Assembly (NCBI GenBank): GCA_029781135.1
Contig: JAKOXH010000001.1
Coordinates: 46,325-110,324 of the forward strand
Reading direction: 5' to 3'
Source: Planctomycetota bacterium
GTDB lineage: Bacteria; Planctomycetota; Planctomycetia; Pirellulales; Lacipirellulaceae
DNA: 64,000 nucleotides
Part shown: one piece after another, positions 50,489 through 60,286 of the stretch
Position numbering within the stretch: the first letter of the stretch is position 1
Layout: each line of letters opens with the position of its first letter
Notes under the pieces: model-generated
Seen by the model: only the letters and a program-made list of their open reading frames with translations
What the model was told of the DNA's origin: nothing
Databases searched by the model: none
Program-made: the position numbers and the translations under genes

Positions 50489-51119
50489 AGTGAATGCCGC
50501 AGCCGAATTGCTTGGTCTTGGCAACGGTGGGTTCTTTGCCCGCGAGGACCGCATCAATCGCGTCCTGCAAACTGTGCTGCTTGACGCTGTCGGCGTTCAT
50601 GTCGTCGTCGATCGCGCCCATGTAGACGACCTTGTGTTTGCCGTCGAGCAAGAATGCGTGCGGCGTGCAGGTCGCACCAAAGTCGCGCGCGGTCTGTTGC
50701 GATGGATCAAATAGATACGCGTAGGTTAGTCCCTTCTTCTCCACACGCTGCTTCATGGCATCCAGGCTGTTGCTGGGGTCTTTGTTCACATTGATTGCCA
50801 CGACAGTCACGCCTTTGTCCTTGTAATCGGTCGCCAGCTTATTGAGACGGTCCTCGTAAGCCTGGGCGACAGGGCAGGTGTTGCACGTGAAGACTACTGC
50901 CACGGCTTTGGCCTTTTCCAAATCCTTGAGGCTGTGCGGCTTATCATCGGTGCCGGCCAGGTCTTTCCACGCCGGCGCTTGATCGCCCACCTTTAGCTCC
51001 TTATCCTCGGCAGCGCTATCTTGGGACGTTCCTTCGGGCGACTTCGAATGCGCTTCCTGGCATCCGGCAAAAACCAATCCCACAGCGAGAACGCTAGCCA
51101 GCGAAAACGCAGACCTCAT
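50481..51119 (-). CDS. Peroxiredoxin/thioredoxin-like lipoprotein
   Basis: 212 residues, lipoprotein signal MRSAFSLASVLAVGLVFAGCQ. An AhpC/TSA-type fold: KVGDQAPAWKDLAGTDDKPHSLKDLEKAKAVAVVFTCNTCPVAQAYEDRL, with the CxxC pair in TCNTCPVA and a Cys before cis-Pro in GATCTPHAFLLD. This pattern is common in planctomycete redoxin proteins that follow cytochrome or methylamine systems. Together with the overlapping TlpA-like gene it forms a two-gene envelope redox unit. Confidence 0.88.
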   Translation of the reverse strand: MRSAFSLASVLAVGLVFAGCQEAHSKSPEGTSQDSAAEDKELKVGDQAPAWKDLAGTDDKPHSLKDLEKAKAVAVVFTCNTCPVAQAYEDRLNKLATDYKDKGVTVVAINVNKDPSNSLDAMKQRVEKKGLTYAYLFDPSQQTARDFGATCTPHAFLLDGKHKVVYMGAIDDDMNADSVKQHSLQDAIDAVLAGKEPTVAKTKQFGCGIHYE

Positions 51120-51272
51120 AGGAAGCTCCCTGTTTTGTGCAAGTAAATATGCGAAAAACTCCCTCGTATCATCGCGCGCGAGCTTGCTAAGTCAAGGGCG
51201 AACGAATGGCGCACCTCCTGCAAACTGGCCCATCGCAAGACGATAGAATTGCCGCAAATCACCCCGGCAGAA

Positions 51273-52193
<921 letters not shown>

Positions 52194-52248
52194 GGTTTTT
52201 GTTCTGATTTACAATTTACAGGGTATTTGTCGCGACCCACTAATTACA

Positions 52249-53169
52249 TCATGGCTTTAGGTCGGGCGGTAGTGCCTCGGGAAACGCTTGGTCGATCTCG
52301 GCCTTGATATATTCTTCCCGATGAGCGGGATTCGGATGCGTGCTGAAAAACTCTGGCGGCCCGCTGCCACCGCCCGCTTTTTCGAGCACTTGCATCAAGC
52401 CGATCATCGCCCGCGGATCGTACCCCGCAAGGGCCGTAAGCCGCACTCCCCAACGGTCGGCCTCCAGCTCATCGTCGCGACCGTATTTCATGCTGACCAT
52501 CGAAGCGACGGCTTGGGCCATCTGCGCGCTCGAACGATCTCCGCCCGCCACGCCGCCCGCCGCGGCCAATCCCTGAAACAACTGTTGCTTGGCCATTTGC
52601 TTGTTGCTGTGCCGCTCGATGACATGCCCGATTTCATGGCCCAATACACCGGCCAATTGTCCTTCGGTTTGCACCGCGCGGTAAAGCGCGGCGGTCATGA
52701 AAATTTGGCCACCCGGCAAGGCGAAGGCATTCACGGTTTTGGGGTCAGCGAGCAACGTGAAGCGAAAATACTGGCGATAAGGATTCGCCCGTCCTTCTGT
52801 CGCTAGTTTTTTGTCCAGCGCCGCGAGCAGTCGTTCGCCCACTTCCTGAACATGCCGGCAGGCTCGCTCATCGGGGTCGCGCCCGCCATGCATTTGCGTC
52901 ATCTCGGGCACGGCCTGGAGGCCCATTTTGACTTCGTCGGCCTCTTCCGCCAGGGCAACCCGTTCCGCTTTGCCCGTGATTTGGTTTTCATCACCCGGTC
53001 GAGCATAATAAGAGACGACCGTGAATAGCGCAATAACGACGGCGATAATAAGTCGGATTTTCAGGCCGCTGCTTACTCCGCCATAGGGGCCGTAATTATT
53101 CTGCGACGGGAAAGGATAACCCATCCGAGTCATACTGGCACCTCGCCCGTGGTCAAAGTTTGTGTGCAA
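52249..53169 (-). CDS. M48-family metalloprotease
   Basis: 306-residue membrane-anchored zinc peptidase. N-terminal transmembrane helix (LKIRLIIAVVIALFTVVSYYA), zinc motif HEIGH in GVLGHEIGHVIERHSNKQ, third ligand Glu in DELEADRWGVRL, and the FFSTHPNPAHREEYI ending typical of M48. It probably degrades envelope or membrane proteins. Met13 is an alternative start. Expression is likely single-gene. Confidence 0.93.
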   Translation of the reverse strand: MHTNFDHGRGASMTRMGYPFPSQNNYGPYGGVSSGLKIRLIIAVVIALFTVVSYYARPGDENQITGKAERVALAEEADEVKMGLQAVPEMTQMHGGRDPDERACRHVQEVGERLLAALDKKLATEGRANPYRQYFRFTLLADPKTVNAFALPGGQIFMTAALYRAVQTEGQLAGVLGHEIGHVIERHSNKQMAKQQLFQGLAAAGGVAGGDRSSAQMAQAVASMVSMKYGRDDELEADRWGVRLTALAGYDPRAMIGLMQVLEKAGGGSGPPEFFSTHPNPAHREEYIKAEIDQAFPEALPPDLKP

Positions 53170-53317
53170 AGCCCCGTTGCTAAGCGGGTAATTATCCTCT
53201 CAACTTACTGAACTGACATTCCACTCGCAATCGGGTGAGCTCGCTCGCACACCCCTCTCGTCACCGTTTAACACTTCCATTTCACCCGCCGCGATTCGCC
53301 AGACTGTTCACCAAATT

Positions 53318-53749
53318 ATGCCCAGTTCCAAGGCTCGTTCGACCGTCGTTACCTTGAGCAAGCTCGCGTTGGGATTGTTCTGGCTCGCGATGTTCATCGG
53401 CACCCACATCCCGCCCACAACCGATCTAATTCCCATCGAGAACCACGATAAACTGGCTCACTTCGGCGCGTATCTGCTCCTTACGATTGGCATGGCAACC
53501 GCCTGGCAATTGGCGACCGGCAATTTGACTGCGCGACACTTGCTCTTCGCGTGGCTCGCCATCTTAGCGTATGGCGCGTTCGATGAAATTACGCAAATGC
53601 CCGTCGGACGCGACTGCAGCATTTGGGATTGGCTCGCGGATGCCACCGGCGCCGCGGTGGGTATTCTCGCCTTTATTGTGCTCCGCAGGTTGATTGCGCC
53701 GCGATTCAACTGGAGCGACGAGCCGCGATCCTCCGGCACGCAATCGTAG
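53318..53749 (+). CDS. VanZ-like membrane protein
   Basis: 143-residue protein with four helices and the VanZ landmarks IPIENHDKLAHFGAYLLLTIG and FDEITQMPVGRDCSIWDWLADATGAAVG. VanZ proteins are of mostly unknown role; one gives teicoplanin tolerance. Here there are no other van genes, so no resistance role should be assumed. It is divergent from the M48 gene and convergent with the UXS gene. Confidence 0.87.
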   Translation: MPSSKARSTVVTLSKLALGLFWLAMFIGTHIPPTTDLIPIENHDKLAHFGAYLLLTIGMATAWQLATGNLTARHLLFAWLAILAYGAFDEITQMPVGRDCSIWDWLADATGAAVGILAFIVLRRLIAPRFNWSDEPRSSGTQS

Positions 53750-53787
53750 TTCTAACCGCACAAGCCTCCGGCGGACGTTGGGAGCAC

Positions 53788-54762
53788 TTAATAATTAGGA
53801 GTCGGCGCGCGGTACTCTTCCCAGCGAATCGTCTTGAACCAGGCGATCGTCTTCTCCAACCCGGCACGAAGCTTCGTCGTGGGTTGCCACCCTAGTTTGC
53901 TCTGGGCGAGCGCGATATCGGGACGTCGGCGCGTGGGATCGTCCACGGGCAAATCGCGATGTACGACCTTCGATCGGCTTCCCGTGAGTTCAATTACGAG
54001 CTTTGCCAGTTCGAGAATCGTGAATTCATCGGGGTTGCCGATATTCACCGGCCCAATGAAATCGACGGGTCCGTTCATCATGCGGATCATGCCTTCGACA
54101 AGATCGTCGCGGTAGCAAAAGGAACGCGTCTGACTGCCATCGCCGAAGACCGTGATGTCCTCGCCTCGCAGTGCTTGCCGAATGAAGTTGGAGACCACGC
54201 GGCCATCGTACGGATGCATCCTGGGACCGTACGTGTTGAAAATTCGCACGAGTCGCACATTGAGTTTGTGGACGCGATGATAATCGACGAAGAGCGTTTC
54301 GGCCGCTCGCTTGCCTTCGTCGTAACAGGCCCGTGGCCCCACCGGGTTCACCGCGCCCCGATACGATTCCGGTTGGGGATGCACTTCCGGGTCGCCGTAT
54401 ACTTCGCTCGTCGAAGCCTGCAAGATTCTCGCCCGGCAGCGCTTCGCCAAACCGAGCATGTGGATCGCTCCCAAGACCGAGGTCTTCATCGTCTTGATCG
54501 GGTTGTACTGGTAATGCCCCGGCGCGGCAGGGCAGGCCAGGTTGTAGACCTGATCGACCTCCAGGATCAGCGGTTCGGTGATATCGTGCCGAATGAGATC
54601 GAAATTCGAGCGATCCAAGAGGTGCGCGACGTTCGTTTTCTGGCTCGTGAAGAAGTTATCGACGCAGATGACGTCGTGCCCCTCTTCAACGAGCCGTTCG
54701 CAGAGATGCGAACCTAAAAACCCGGCCCCGCCGGTAACTAAGATGCGATTGATTTGCGGCAT
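53788..54762 (-). CDS. UDP-glucuronate decarboxylase (UDP-xylose synthase)
   Basis: 324-residue extended short-chain dehydrogenase making UDP-xylose from UDP-glucuronate. Motifs: NAD-binding [26 protein letters not shown], the UXS-type [36 protein letters not shown], YxxxK in ACYDEGKR and [22 protein letters not shown]. It supplies xylose for cell-surface glycans; no polysaccharide cluster is next to it. Confidence 0.93.
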   Translation of the reverse strand: MPQINRILVTGGAGFLGSHLCERLVEEGHDVICVDNFFTSQKTNVAHLLDRSNFDLIRHDITEPLILEVDQVYNLACPAAPGHYQYNPIKTMKTSVLGAIHMLGLAKRCRARILQASTSEVYGDPEVHPQPESYRGAVNPVGPRACYDEGKRAAETLFVDYHRVHKLNVRLVRIFNTYGPRMHPYDGRVVSNFIRQALRGEDITVFGDGSQTRSFCYRDDLVEGMIRMMNGPVDFIGPVNIGNPDEFTILELAKLVIELTGSRSKVVHRDLPVDDPTRRRPDIALAQSKLGWQPTTKLRAGLEKTIAWFKTIRWEEYRAPTPNY

Positions 54763-54815
54763 ATCAGAATGTATTCAGAGCTAGGAATGTGATTCTTGAA
54801 ACGAGGTCGCCTTGC

Positions 54816-55025
54816 TCAGGCATCGTTCCAATCCTCATCATCTAGTGGATTATCCCAAAATTCAGTGCTGGTCGTTGCCGCGGCCAGCAATTCATCCGCC
54901 TCGTGTCGATCTTCCACCACATACACGGTCACGCGGGAAGCCACGGGAAGTGGCAACTGCAATTCGATTCGTCCATGCGGCGGAACTTTAAGATCGTATC
55001 GCAGGGGCCGTTGGGAAGAGGACAT
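54816..55025 (-). CDS. Small antitoxin-like protein without a partner
   Basis: 69 residues. N-terminal beta-rich part (LRYDLKVPPHGRIELQLPLPVASRVTVYVVED) and an acidic, tryptophan-containing tail (STEFWDNPLDDEDWNDA) resembling the toxin-binding tails of small antitoxins paired with PIN or RelE toxins. No toxin gene follows; the next gene downstream is the UXS gene on the same strand. An orphan antitoxin is my best guess. Confidence 0.55.
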   Translation of the reverse strand: MSSSQRPLRYDLKVPPHGRIELQLPLPVASRVTVYVVEDRHEADELLAAATTSTEFWDNPLDDEDWNDA

Positions 55026-55093
55026 ATCAAGGCTTGTGGAACGGTGTCGCGGAAAATTGGGAATACCTCATCCAGTATAACGCGCAGCGGAAG

Positions 55094-55268
55094 CCCGGGG
55101 AAACACGGAACTCACGTCCGCAGGGCCGATCAGTTTTTCACATTGAGGCCGAAGTGTGGCATGCTCTCGCGAAGCGTGAGCAGGGAAACGTTCGAGAAAC
55201 ACGGCCACGTCGGAGTACCTCCGAGGCCATGCCACCCCGCCCGGGGAAACACAGAACTCGTGTCCGCG
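55094..55268. repeat. GGCATGC element flanked by a direct repeat
   Basis: A family core with ends GTGGCATGC and GGCATGCCACCC-like (about 55154-55237) also carries the GCAGGGCCGATCAGTTTTTCA arm (55114 on) shared with 44851-45013. It is bracketed by direct repeats CCCGGGGAAACACGGAACTC (55094) and CCCGGGGAAACACAGAACTC (55240). No gene lies between 55026 and 55338. Confidence 0.7.
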
Positions 55269-55338
55269 GTTTTCGTGGCGACGGGGCGGCTCGCCAACTG
55301 CGAACTTGTGTGCGAGCAGCGTCTTATGGCGTGGAGGA

Positions 55339-57615
55339 TCACACTTCGACTGCCCGCACGACCACGCGGCTGCCGCGAGTCTTGACGACGACCACCGCGG
55401 TGCCACGGTCGATCGGCAAGCCGTCGGCGATGACGTCGATCAACTGGCCGTCGAACTCGGCTTTGCCCGCCGGCATGAGGTTCGTAGTCGCGGTGCCTTG
55501 CTGGCCGATGAGATGGGAAAAATCGGCCAGTGCTTCGCGCGTGTCGAGGTCGATCAGTTCTTCCTCGGGTGTGGGGTGAAGCAGCAGCTTCGAGAAGACC
55601 GGCGCGCTCGGCAGATAACGCCGCAATGCGATGGAGGCCCCGACAACAATCAACATGGCGGCCGCCACGATGGTGAGCGAATGCCGCAGTTCAACCATTT
55701 GCGATTCGGTGCGCGGCAGCACAAAGGTTTGTGTCGCGAGCACGAGCGATGCCAAGATCATCGCCCCGCCACCCAAGCCGAAGATGCCGAAACCGGGCAG
55801 GACCAGCACTTCCAACAGCACGCAAAAAACGCCACCCAAAAAGAGCAACACTTCCAACCACTCCGCCGTGCCATTGAGAAAATTGCTCCAGAAGAACAAG
55901 AGGAATGCGATTGCCGCCACGAATCCGCCGATCCCCATGCCGGGGCTATGCAGTTCGATATATACGCCGATGAAACCGATCACTAGCAACAACACCGCCA
56001 GCGCTGGCGACGACAGCGCTTCGACGAGTTCGAGCGCCCAATTGGGTTCGGCAGTCCGGATGTTCTCGCTAATTCCGTAGAGTTGCTTGAGTTCGTCGAA
56101 GTTATCAACAACATGAGCGGCCACATTGAGTTCGTGGGCTCGATTGGCGTTGAGCCGTAGCGTTTCGCCCACCGGCTTAATGCGGGCACCACGCCTCCAA
56201 TTCTCGGCATCCGGCTGACCTTTTGCTTCTTCATCGCAGAAGTAGCGCACATCGCCCGTCTTCGTATTCTGGTAGGAAAACAATTCGATATTCGGATCGA
56301 TCGTCGCCATCACCAGCGACCAAGTGTGTGCCGATTGGTTCCCGAGTGATTCCCGAACTGCACCGCGCGCCGCATCGAGTTCACCGCGATCCAGCTCGAC
56401 CGTACCCTTACCGCCCACGTGGGCCTCGGGCTGCATGATGAGTTGATCGCACGCCAGGGCAATGAGCGCCGCGCCGCCGCTGGCCTCGACGGGCACATAC
56501 GCCACGGTCTGAACGTCTTTCGAGTCGAAAGCGGCCAGTTTCTCAGCCAATTGCCGGCAATCCTCCAGTTCGCCGCCCGAACTATCAATCGAGACGCAAA
56601 TCCAATTCGAATTGCGCTTGTGCAGTTCGGTGCCAAGCAGCGTTTCGAGCTGATGCACCTTCCGCCGCGTGATCGGCCCCTCGATGCGCAGAATCGCCGG
56701 CCGCCAATCACCACGCATCGATTGGTCCTGCGAAACCGCTGCGGCCGAGAGGCCCAAGCCACGCGCGAGCGCCGCCGAATCACTGGCGAGCAATAAGCCA
56801 TAATCCCGCCCTTGGCGACCGGTAAAGCTGCCGAGGGTTCCGGCCGGAAAGACCGTCTCTTGGGAGACAATCGTGTGCTTCTTCTTAAGTGCATCCAGCT
56901 CACTGGCCAAAACAAACTCAGTACCCTGATCGGTTTCGACCTTGAGCACTTCCACGCGTCGATCCACCAAACCGATCGCGATGGCTTGCGGTATCGTGCG
57001 CTTGGCCGCCACGGTCTCTTTGTACGCGCTGACGATCTTCGGATCGATCGCCCGGTTCGAGTTCTCATCGATGCTCGCTTCGCCGAGCTCCGCGTCGGGG
57101 TGCATTACGATCTGGTCGCACGCCAGGGCAATGAGCACGCCATGACCTTTGATCGACCGCGGAATATAGGCCACGGTCTTAACCGCCGACATCTCGGGCC
57201 GCTGCAAATAATTGGCGATGGAAAGTGCCCGCGTGAAATCAGTACCTTCGCCCGAACCCGCATTGGCGTTTGGCGGCGATAGTTCGAGCACCAGCGTGGG
57301 GCGCCGGTCGCCACGCGGCAAGCGGCTTAATTCGTCGACAACGCGCTTGATGGTGCTGTTGATCCGCTCATCCGACCCACCCGTGATCGGCAAGCGGATG
57401 CGAACAAGCCGCCCTTCGCCCGTCGCAGCGGCTGCCGGCTCATTCGCGGGCTTCTCGGATGTGGCAGGTGCTTCGGCAGCCGGTTTTGCGGGCGGTTCCT
57501 TCGCCTTATCCTTGGCGTTTGCATCCTGGCCGCCGTACAGGATAGCGGCAAACGCCGCGCATAGAACAACCCCTGTACGCGGCAGTTTTCGACGATTGAC
57601 GTACACTTGGGCCAT
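55339..57615 (-). CDS. NfeD-family membrane-bound ClpP-like protease with two tandem crotonase-type domains
   Basis: 758 residues. Signal peptide and Ala/Pro/Lys-rich linker, then two ClpP-like segments: the first with RSIKGHGVLIALACDQIVMHPDAELGE, the second with VEASGGAALIALACDQLIMQPEAHVGG. The Ser nucleophile position appears only in the second (ASGGAA). Then four to five membrane helices (SPALAVLLLVIGFIGVYIELHSPGMGIGGFVAAIAFLLFF...) and a C-terminal OB-like NfeD domain (LIGQQGTATTNLMPAGKAEFDGQLIDVIADGLPIDRGTAVVVVKTRGSRVVV). Family members cut stomatin-like proteins; no stomatin gene is adjacent. Confidence 0.88.
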   Translation of the reverse strand: MAQVYVNRRKLPRTGVVLCAAFAAILYGGQDANAKDKAKEPPAKPAAEAPATSEKPANEPAAAATGEGRLVRIRLPITGGSDERINSTIKRVVDELSRLPRGDRRPTLVLELSPPNANAGSGEGTDFTRALSIANYLQRPEMSAVKTVAYIPRSIKGHGVLIALACDQIVMHPDAELGEASIDENSNRAIDPKIVSAYKETVAAKRTIPQAIAIGLVDRRVEVLKVETDQGTEFVLASELDALKKKHTIVSQETVFPAGTLGSFTGRQGRDYGLLLASDSAALARGLGLSAAAVSQDQSMRGDWRPAILRIEGPITRRKVHQLETLLGTELHKRNSNWICVSIDSSGGELEDCRQLAEKLAAFDSKDVQTVAYVPVEASGGAALIALACDQLIMQPEAHVGGKGTVELDRGELDAARGAVRESLGNQSAHTWSLVMATIDPNIELFSYQNTKTGDVRYFCDEEAKGQPDAENWRRGARIKPVGETLRLNANRAHELNVAAHVVDNFDELKQLYGISENIRTAEPNWALELVEALSSPALAVLLLVIGFIGVYIELHSPGMGIGGFVAAIAFLLFFWSNFLNGTAEWLEVLLFLGGVFCVLLEVLVLPGFGIFGLGGGAMILASLVLATQTFVLPRTESQMVELRHSLTIVAAAMLIVVGASIALRRYLPSAPVFSKLLLHPTPEEELIDLDTREALADFSHLIGQQGTATTNLMPAGKAEFDGQLIDVIADGLPIDRGTAVVVVKTRGSRVVVRAVEV

Positions 57616-57676
57616 TTGCGAAATAATCCCTTGGTCCGCTAGAATTCCCCGCCTGGAGAGCTCCCTCTTAACAGCG

Positions 57677-57764
57677 TGTTGAAAAAGGGGACTGGCTCGC
57701 GACCGTCGCCGAAAACGTCGGGGAGTTGCCGTCTCGCGAGCGTGCCTGTTCCCTTTTTCAACGG
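57677..57764. repeat. TTGAAAAAGGG...CCCTTTTTCAA inverted-repeat element, copy 1
   Basis: Ends TTGAAAAAGGG (57679-57689) and CCCTTTTTCAA (57751-57761) with inner ACTGGCTCGCGA / TCGCGAGCGTGCC. Copy 2 is at 59613-59702 and a decayed fragment is at 478-507. It lies just upstream of the NfeD gene. Confidence 0.85.
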
Positions 57765-58077
57765 GCGGTTAACCGTCCCCCCACGGCAAACCAAATTATA
57801 GAACGAATCGGAAACGCAGGCAAAACACCGAACCTGGCACCGCAATTCTGTAACTATGGTAATTCGTGGCGGCAAATCGATTATCGCAAATTGATAGCGT
57901 CGGTTGCAGAAGTAATGAAATCTTTCTGCGATCCTCCCTCTGGAAGAGGGCCGGGGTGAGGGTGCCCCGGCAACTGCATCGTTACGATTGCGGAACTCTA
58001 CTGCTACTTGATTTGTGCATTGTGAATCGAAAGCTGGGGGAGCGGCGGTTCCGTGGGAGCGGCGGTTCTGTCAGACC
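57765..58077. other. Intergenic region upstream of the MATE gene
   Basis: No gene is visible in these 313 bp. At 57940-57970 there is a GGAAGAGGGCCGGGGTGAGG-type stretch, similar in style to GGGAGGGGCCAGGGGAGGG at 10904-10922, possibly another short dispersed motif. GGGAGCGGCGGTT occurs twice at 58039-58066. Confidence 0.4.
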
Positions 58078-58177
58078 TGTGGGAGGCGTCTCCGACGCCG
58101 ATGACGGCATCCAATGGAAACACGCTATCGGCCTCAGAGAGGCCTCCCACAGGCACTGGGTTGCGCAGGCATCAATA
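58078..58177. repeat. TGTGGGAGGC...GCCTCCCACA inverted-repeat element, copy 3
   Basis: Same layout as 9518-9624, including CGCCGATGACGGCATCCA and the tail TTGCGCAGGCATCAATAG. It ends about 33 bp before the MATE start codon, so it is in the leader. Confidence 0.86.
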
Positions 58178-58210
58178 GTCTCTGTTATGGATTGATATTA
58201 CGAATCAACC

Positions 58211-59608
58211 ATGTCCACATCGCTCGTCGATTCGCCTGGCACGTTTCGCCCCATGTTGTGGCTGACGCTGCCGGTGCTCGTCGAGCAACTGCTCCATCTG
58301 TTGGTGGGTTTCACCGATCTCTGGCTCACCGGCAACTATTTGCAGGAAGAAGCGTACGTCGCCGCGATGACGCTGATGATCTACGCCCTCTGGCTTGTGG
58401 GCAACCTGTTCGGCTTTGTGGCCCTTGGTTCGACGGCGCTCGTGGCGCGGTTCGTGGGAGCGCGCGACCATAGCATGGCCAATCGGGTGACGAACCAGTC
58501 GATTACCAGCGGCCTCATTTGGTCCATCACGTTGATCGCGCTCGCGTTGCCGCTGGCCGGCTATTTCCCACGCTTGATGGGTCTACAAGGCCTGGCGGCC
58601 GCTGCCGCCGAACGCTACCTGCAAATCGAAATCTGTGTGCTGCCGGCCGTGATGATGGAACGAGTAGCGGTCGCTTGCCTACGCGGCGCCGGCGATATGG
58701 TTAGCGGCCTCGCCGTGATGGCGATCGTGAATTTGATCAACATGGCCGCCAGTTATTCGCTGTGCCGCGGCGTCGGGCCGCTCCCCGAACTCGGCTGGAC
58801 GGGCATCGCGCTCGGCACGGCCCTGGGGCACTGTTGTGGTGCCACGATACTGCTGGCGCTACTCATCGGCGGCCGGGCCGGTTTTCATTTGCGTCTGGCG
58901 ACGATGCGACCCGATCTCGCGTTGATCCGTCGCATCCTCCGCATCGGCGTACCTGGCGGCATCGATGTTCTGCTCGTAAGCTTCTGCCACCTAATCTACC
59001 TGCGAATTGTCCTTTCACTGGGCGACGTCGCCGCGGCCGCTCACGGCGTGGCGCTGCAAATCGAGGCCATCGGTTACATGCCGGGGGGCGCGTTTCAAAT
59101 TTCCGCCGCAACGCTGGCAGGCCAATATCTGGGTGCCCGCGATCTCGTGCGCGCTCGGCGCAGCGTGCTGATGGCCTGCGCGGTCGCCACCACGCTGATG
59201 GTGATCGCGGGGATCATATTCTATGTCGCGGCCATTCCGCTGGCGGCGTTATTCTTGAAGGGCAGCTCGCGCGAAGTAATTCCTTACGCCGCTGCGATCC
59301 TGCGCGTCGTGGCGTTCGCCATGCCGCCACTCGCCGTGCTGATGGTTCTTGTGGGTGCCTTACGTGGAGCGGGCGATACGCGCGTGCCGCTGGCGCTCAA
59401 CATTATTGGCGTCATCTGCTTTCGCGTGCCACTAGCGCTATTTCTGGCACATCAGACAATCCATTTGCCGCTGATCGGCTACACGATCCAAGGCGCAAAT
59501 TGGGGTGTGGTCGGTGCGTGGTACGCGGCGGTGATCGACATCGTGGTGCGCTGTATCCTGCTGACCATGCGTTTTCGCCAAGACGGCTGGCAGCGAATCG
59601 ACGTTTAG
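58211..59608 (+). CDS. MATE-family efflux transporter
   Basis: 465-residue inner-membrane exporter with 12 helices in two homologous halves (TLPVLVEQLLHLLVGFTDLWLTGNY.., GVPGGIDVLLVSFCHLIYLRIVLSLGD..). MATE signatures include GSTALVARFVGARD, CLRGAGDMVSGL and GALRGAGDTRVPLALNI. It exports cationic or organic compounds using Na+ or H+. The gene lies between two copies of the TTGAAAAAGGG element. Confidence 0.93.
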   Translation: MSTSLVDSPGTFRPMLWLTLPVLVEQLLHLLVGFTDLWLTGNYLQEEAYVAAMTLMIYALWLVGNLFGFVALGSTALVARFVGARDHSMANRVTNQSITSGLIWSITLIALALPLAGYFPRLMGLQGLAAAAAERYLQIEICVLPAVMMERVAVACLRGAGDMVSGLAVMAIVNLINMAASYSLCRGVGPLPELGWTGIALGTALGHCCGATILLALLIGGRAGFHLRLATMRPDLALIRRILRIGVPGGIDVLLVSFCHLIYLRIVLSLGDVAAAAHGVALQIEAIGYMPGGAFQISAATLAGQYLGARDLVRARRSVLMACAVATTLMVIAGIIFYVAAIPLAALFLKGSSREVIPYAAAILRVVAFAMPPLAVLMVLVGALRGAGDTRVPLALNIIGVICFRVPLALFLAHQTIHLPLIGYTIQGANWGVVGAWYAAVIDIVVRCILLTMRFRQDGWQRIDV

Positions 59609-59612
59609 CCGC

Positions 59613-59702
59613 CCGTCGAAAAAGAGGACTGGCTCGCGGTTCGTCACAAGAAGGCCGGAACTTGGACGGCTCGCGAGCGTGTCCGCCCCTCTTTCAACAC
59701 GT
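59613..59702. repeat. TTGAAAAAGGG-type inverted-repeat element, copy 2
   Basis: CGTCGAAAAAGAGGACTGGC at the left and CTCGCGAGCGTGTCCGCCCC... CTTTCAACACG at the right match the inverted ends of 57677-57764. It begins 5 bp after the MATE stop, so it would be a 3-prime hairpin of that message. Confidence 0.82.
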
Positions 59703-60286
59703 GCCGACCGACGGTACGATCCGCCCAAGAAAAGTAGAATGTCCGCTCTTTCACTCACTCTTTTCACTTCTGCGGGCTTGGCAGGATGTGACAACTGAAA
59801 TTGCCCACCCCATGCTGGGTACCGCCAGATCACTGACCGCGCACGCGCCGCACAGTTAACTGGAGAATGCGAGTTCCGGCAACCGTTGATTCCGCTCGGC
59901 ACTTACGGCGATGAAATCGAAACCCGTAAGTCCCTGGGGGGCAACAGTTTCGTGAATAGCACTCGCGCGAGTCGTTACGAAAAGCATTGTTTCCAGTGCG
60001 TTTGATGGTCTGACGCCGCTAAGGTCCCCATTTTCCGCCGACAGCAACTGCCTGCCGAACGGCTCATAGTGGTTATTGCAGCGGGGGGGGCGCGGCGATA
60101 AGGTGACGGAGGGTGATCAGGTGGCGGAAACCGATTTGCGTTTGGTTTCTGACCATTTTGTTCCTCTGTTTTCCTGAGCGCGTGAATTAGTGTTTAACAA
60201 TCAATTGCGATACCTCCGTGTGGACTCGGTGGACGATCGCACGTGATACCCGAAGTCCAAGCTTCTGCCATAGGAGAATTAAAACT
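59703..60286. other. Intergenic region upstream of the DUF937 gene
   Basis: 584 bp with no convincing gene on either strand. It has a G-run (60080-60087) and purine-rich GGTGACGGAGGGTGATCAGGTGG. AGGAGA at 60272-60277 is the ribosome-binding site of the next gene. No promoter pair could be assigned with confidence. Confidence 0.4.

Noticed and set aside
57866..58195. 109-codon frame between the NfeD and MATE genes
   Set aside because: It runs through the TGTGGGAGGC repeat and has no coding features.
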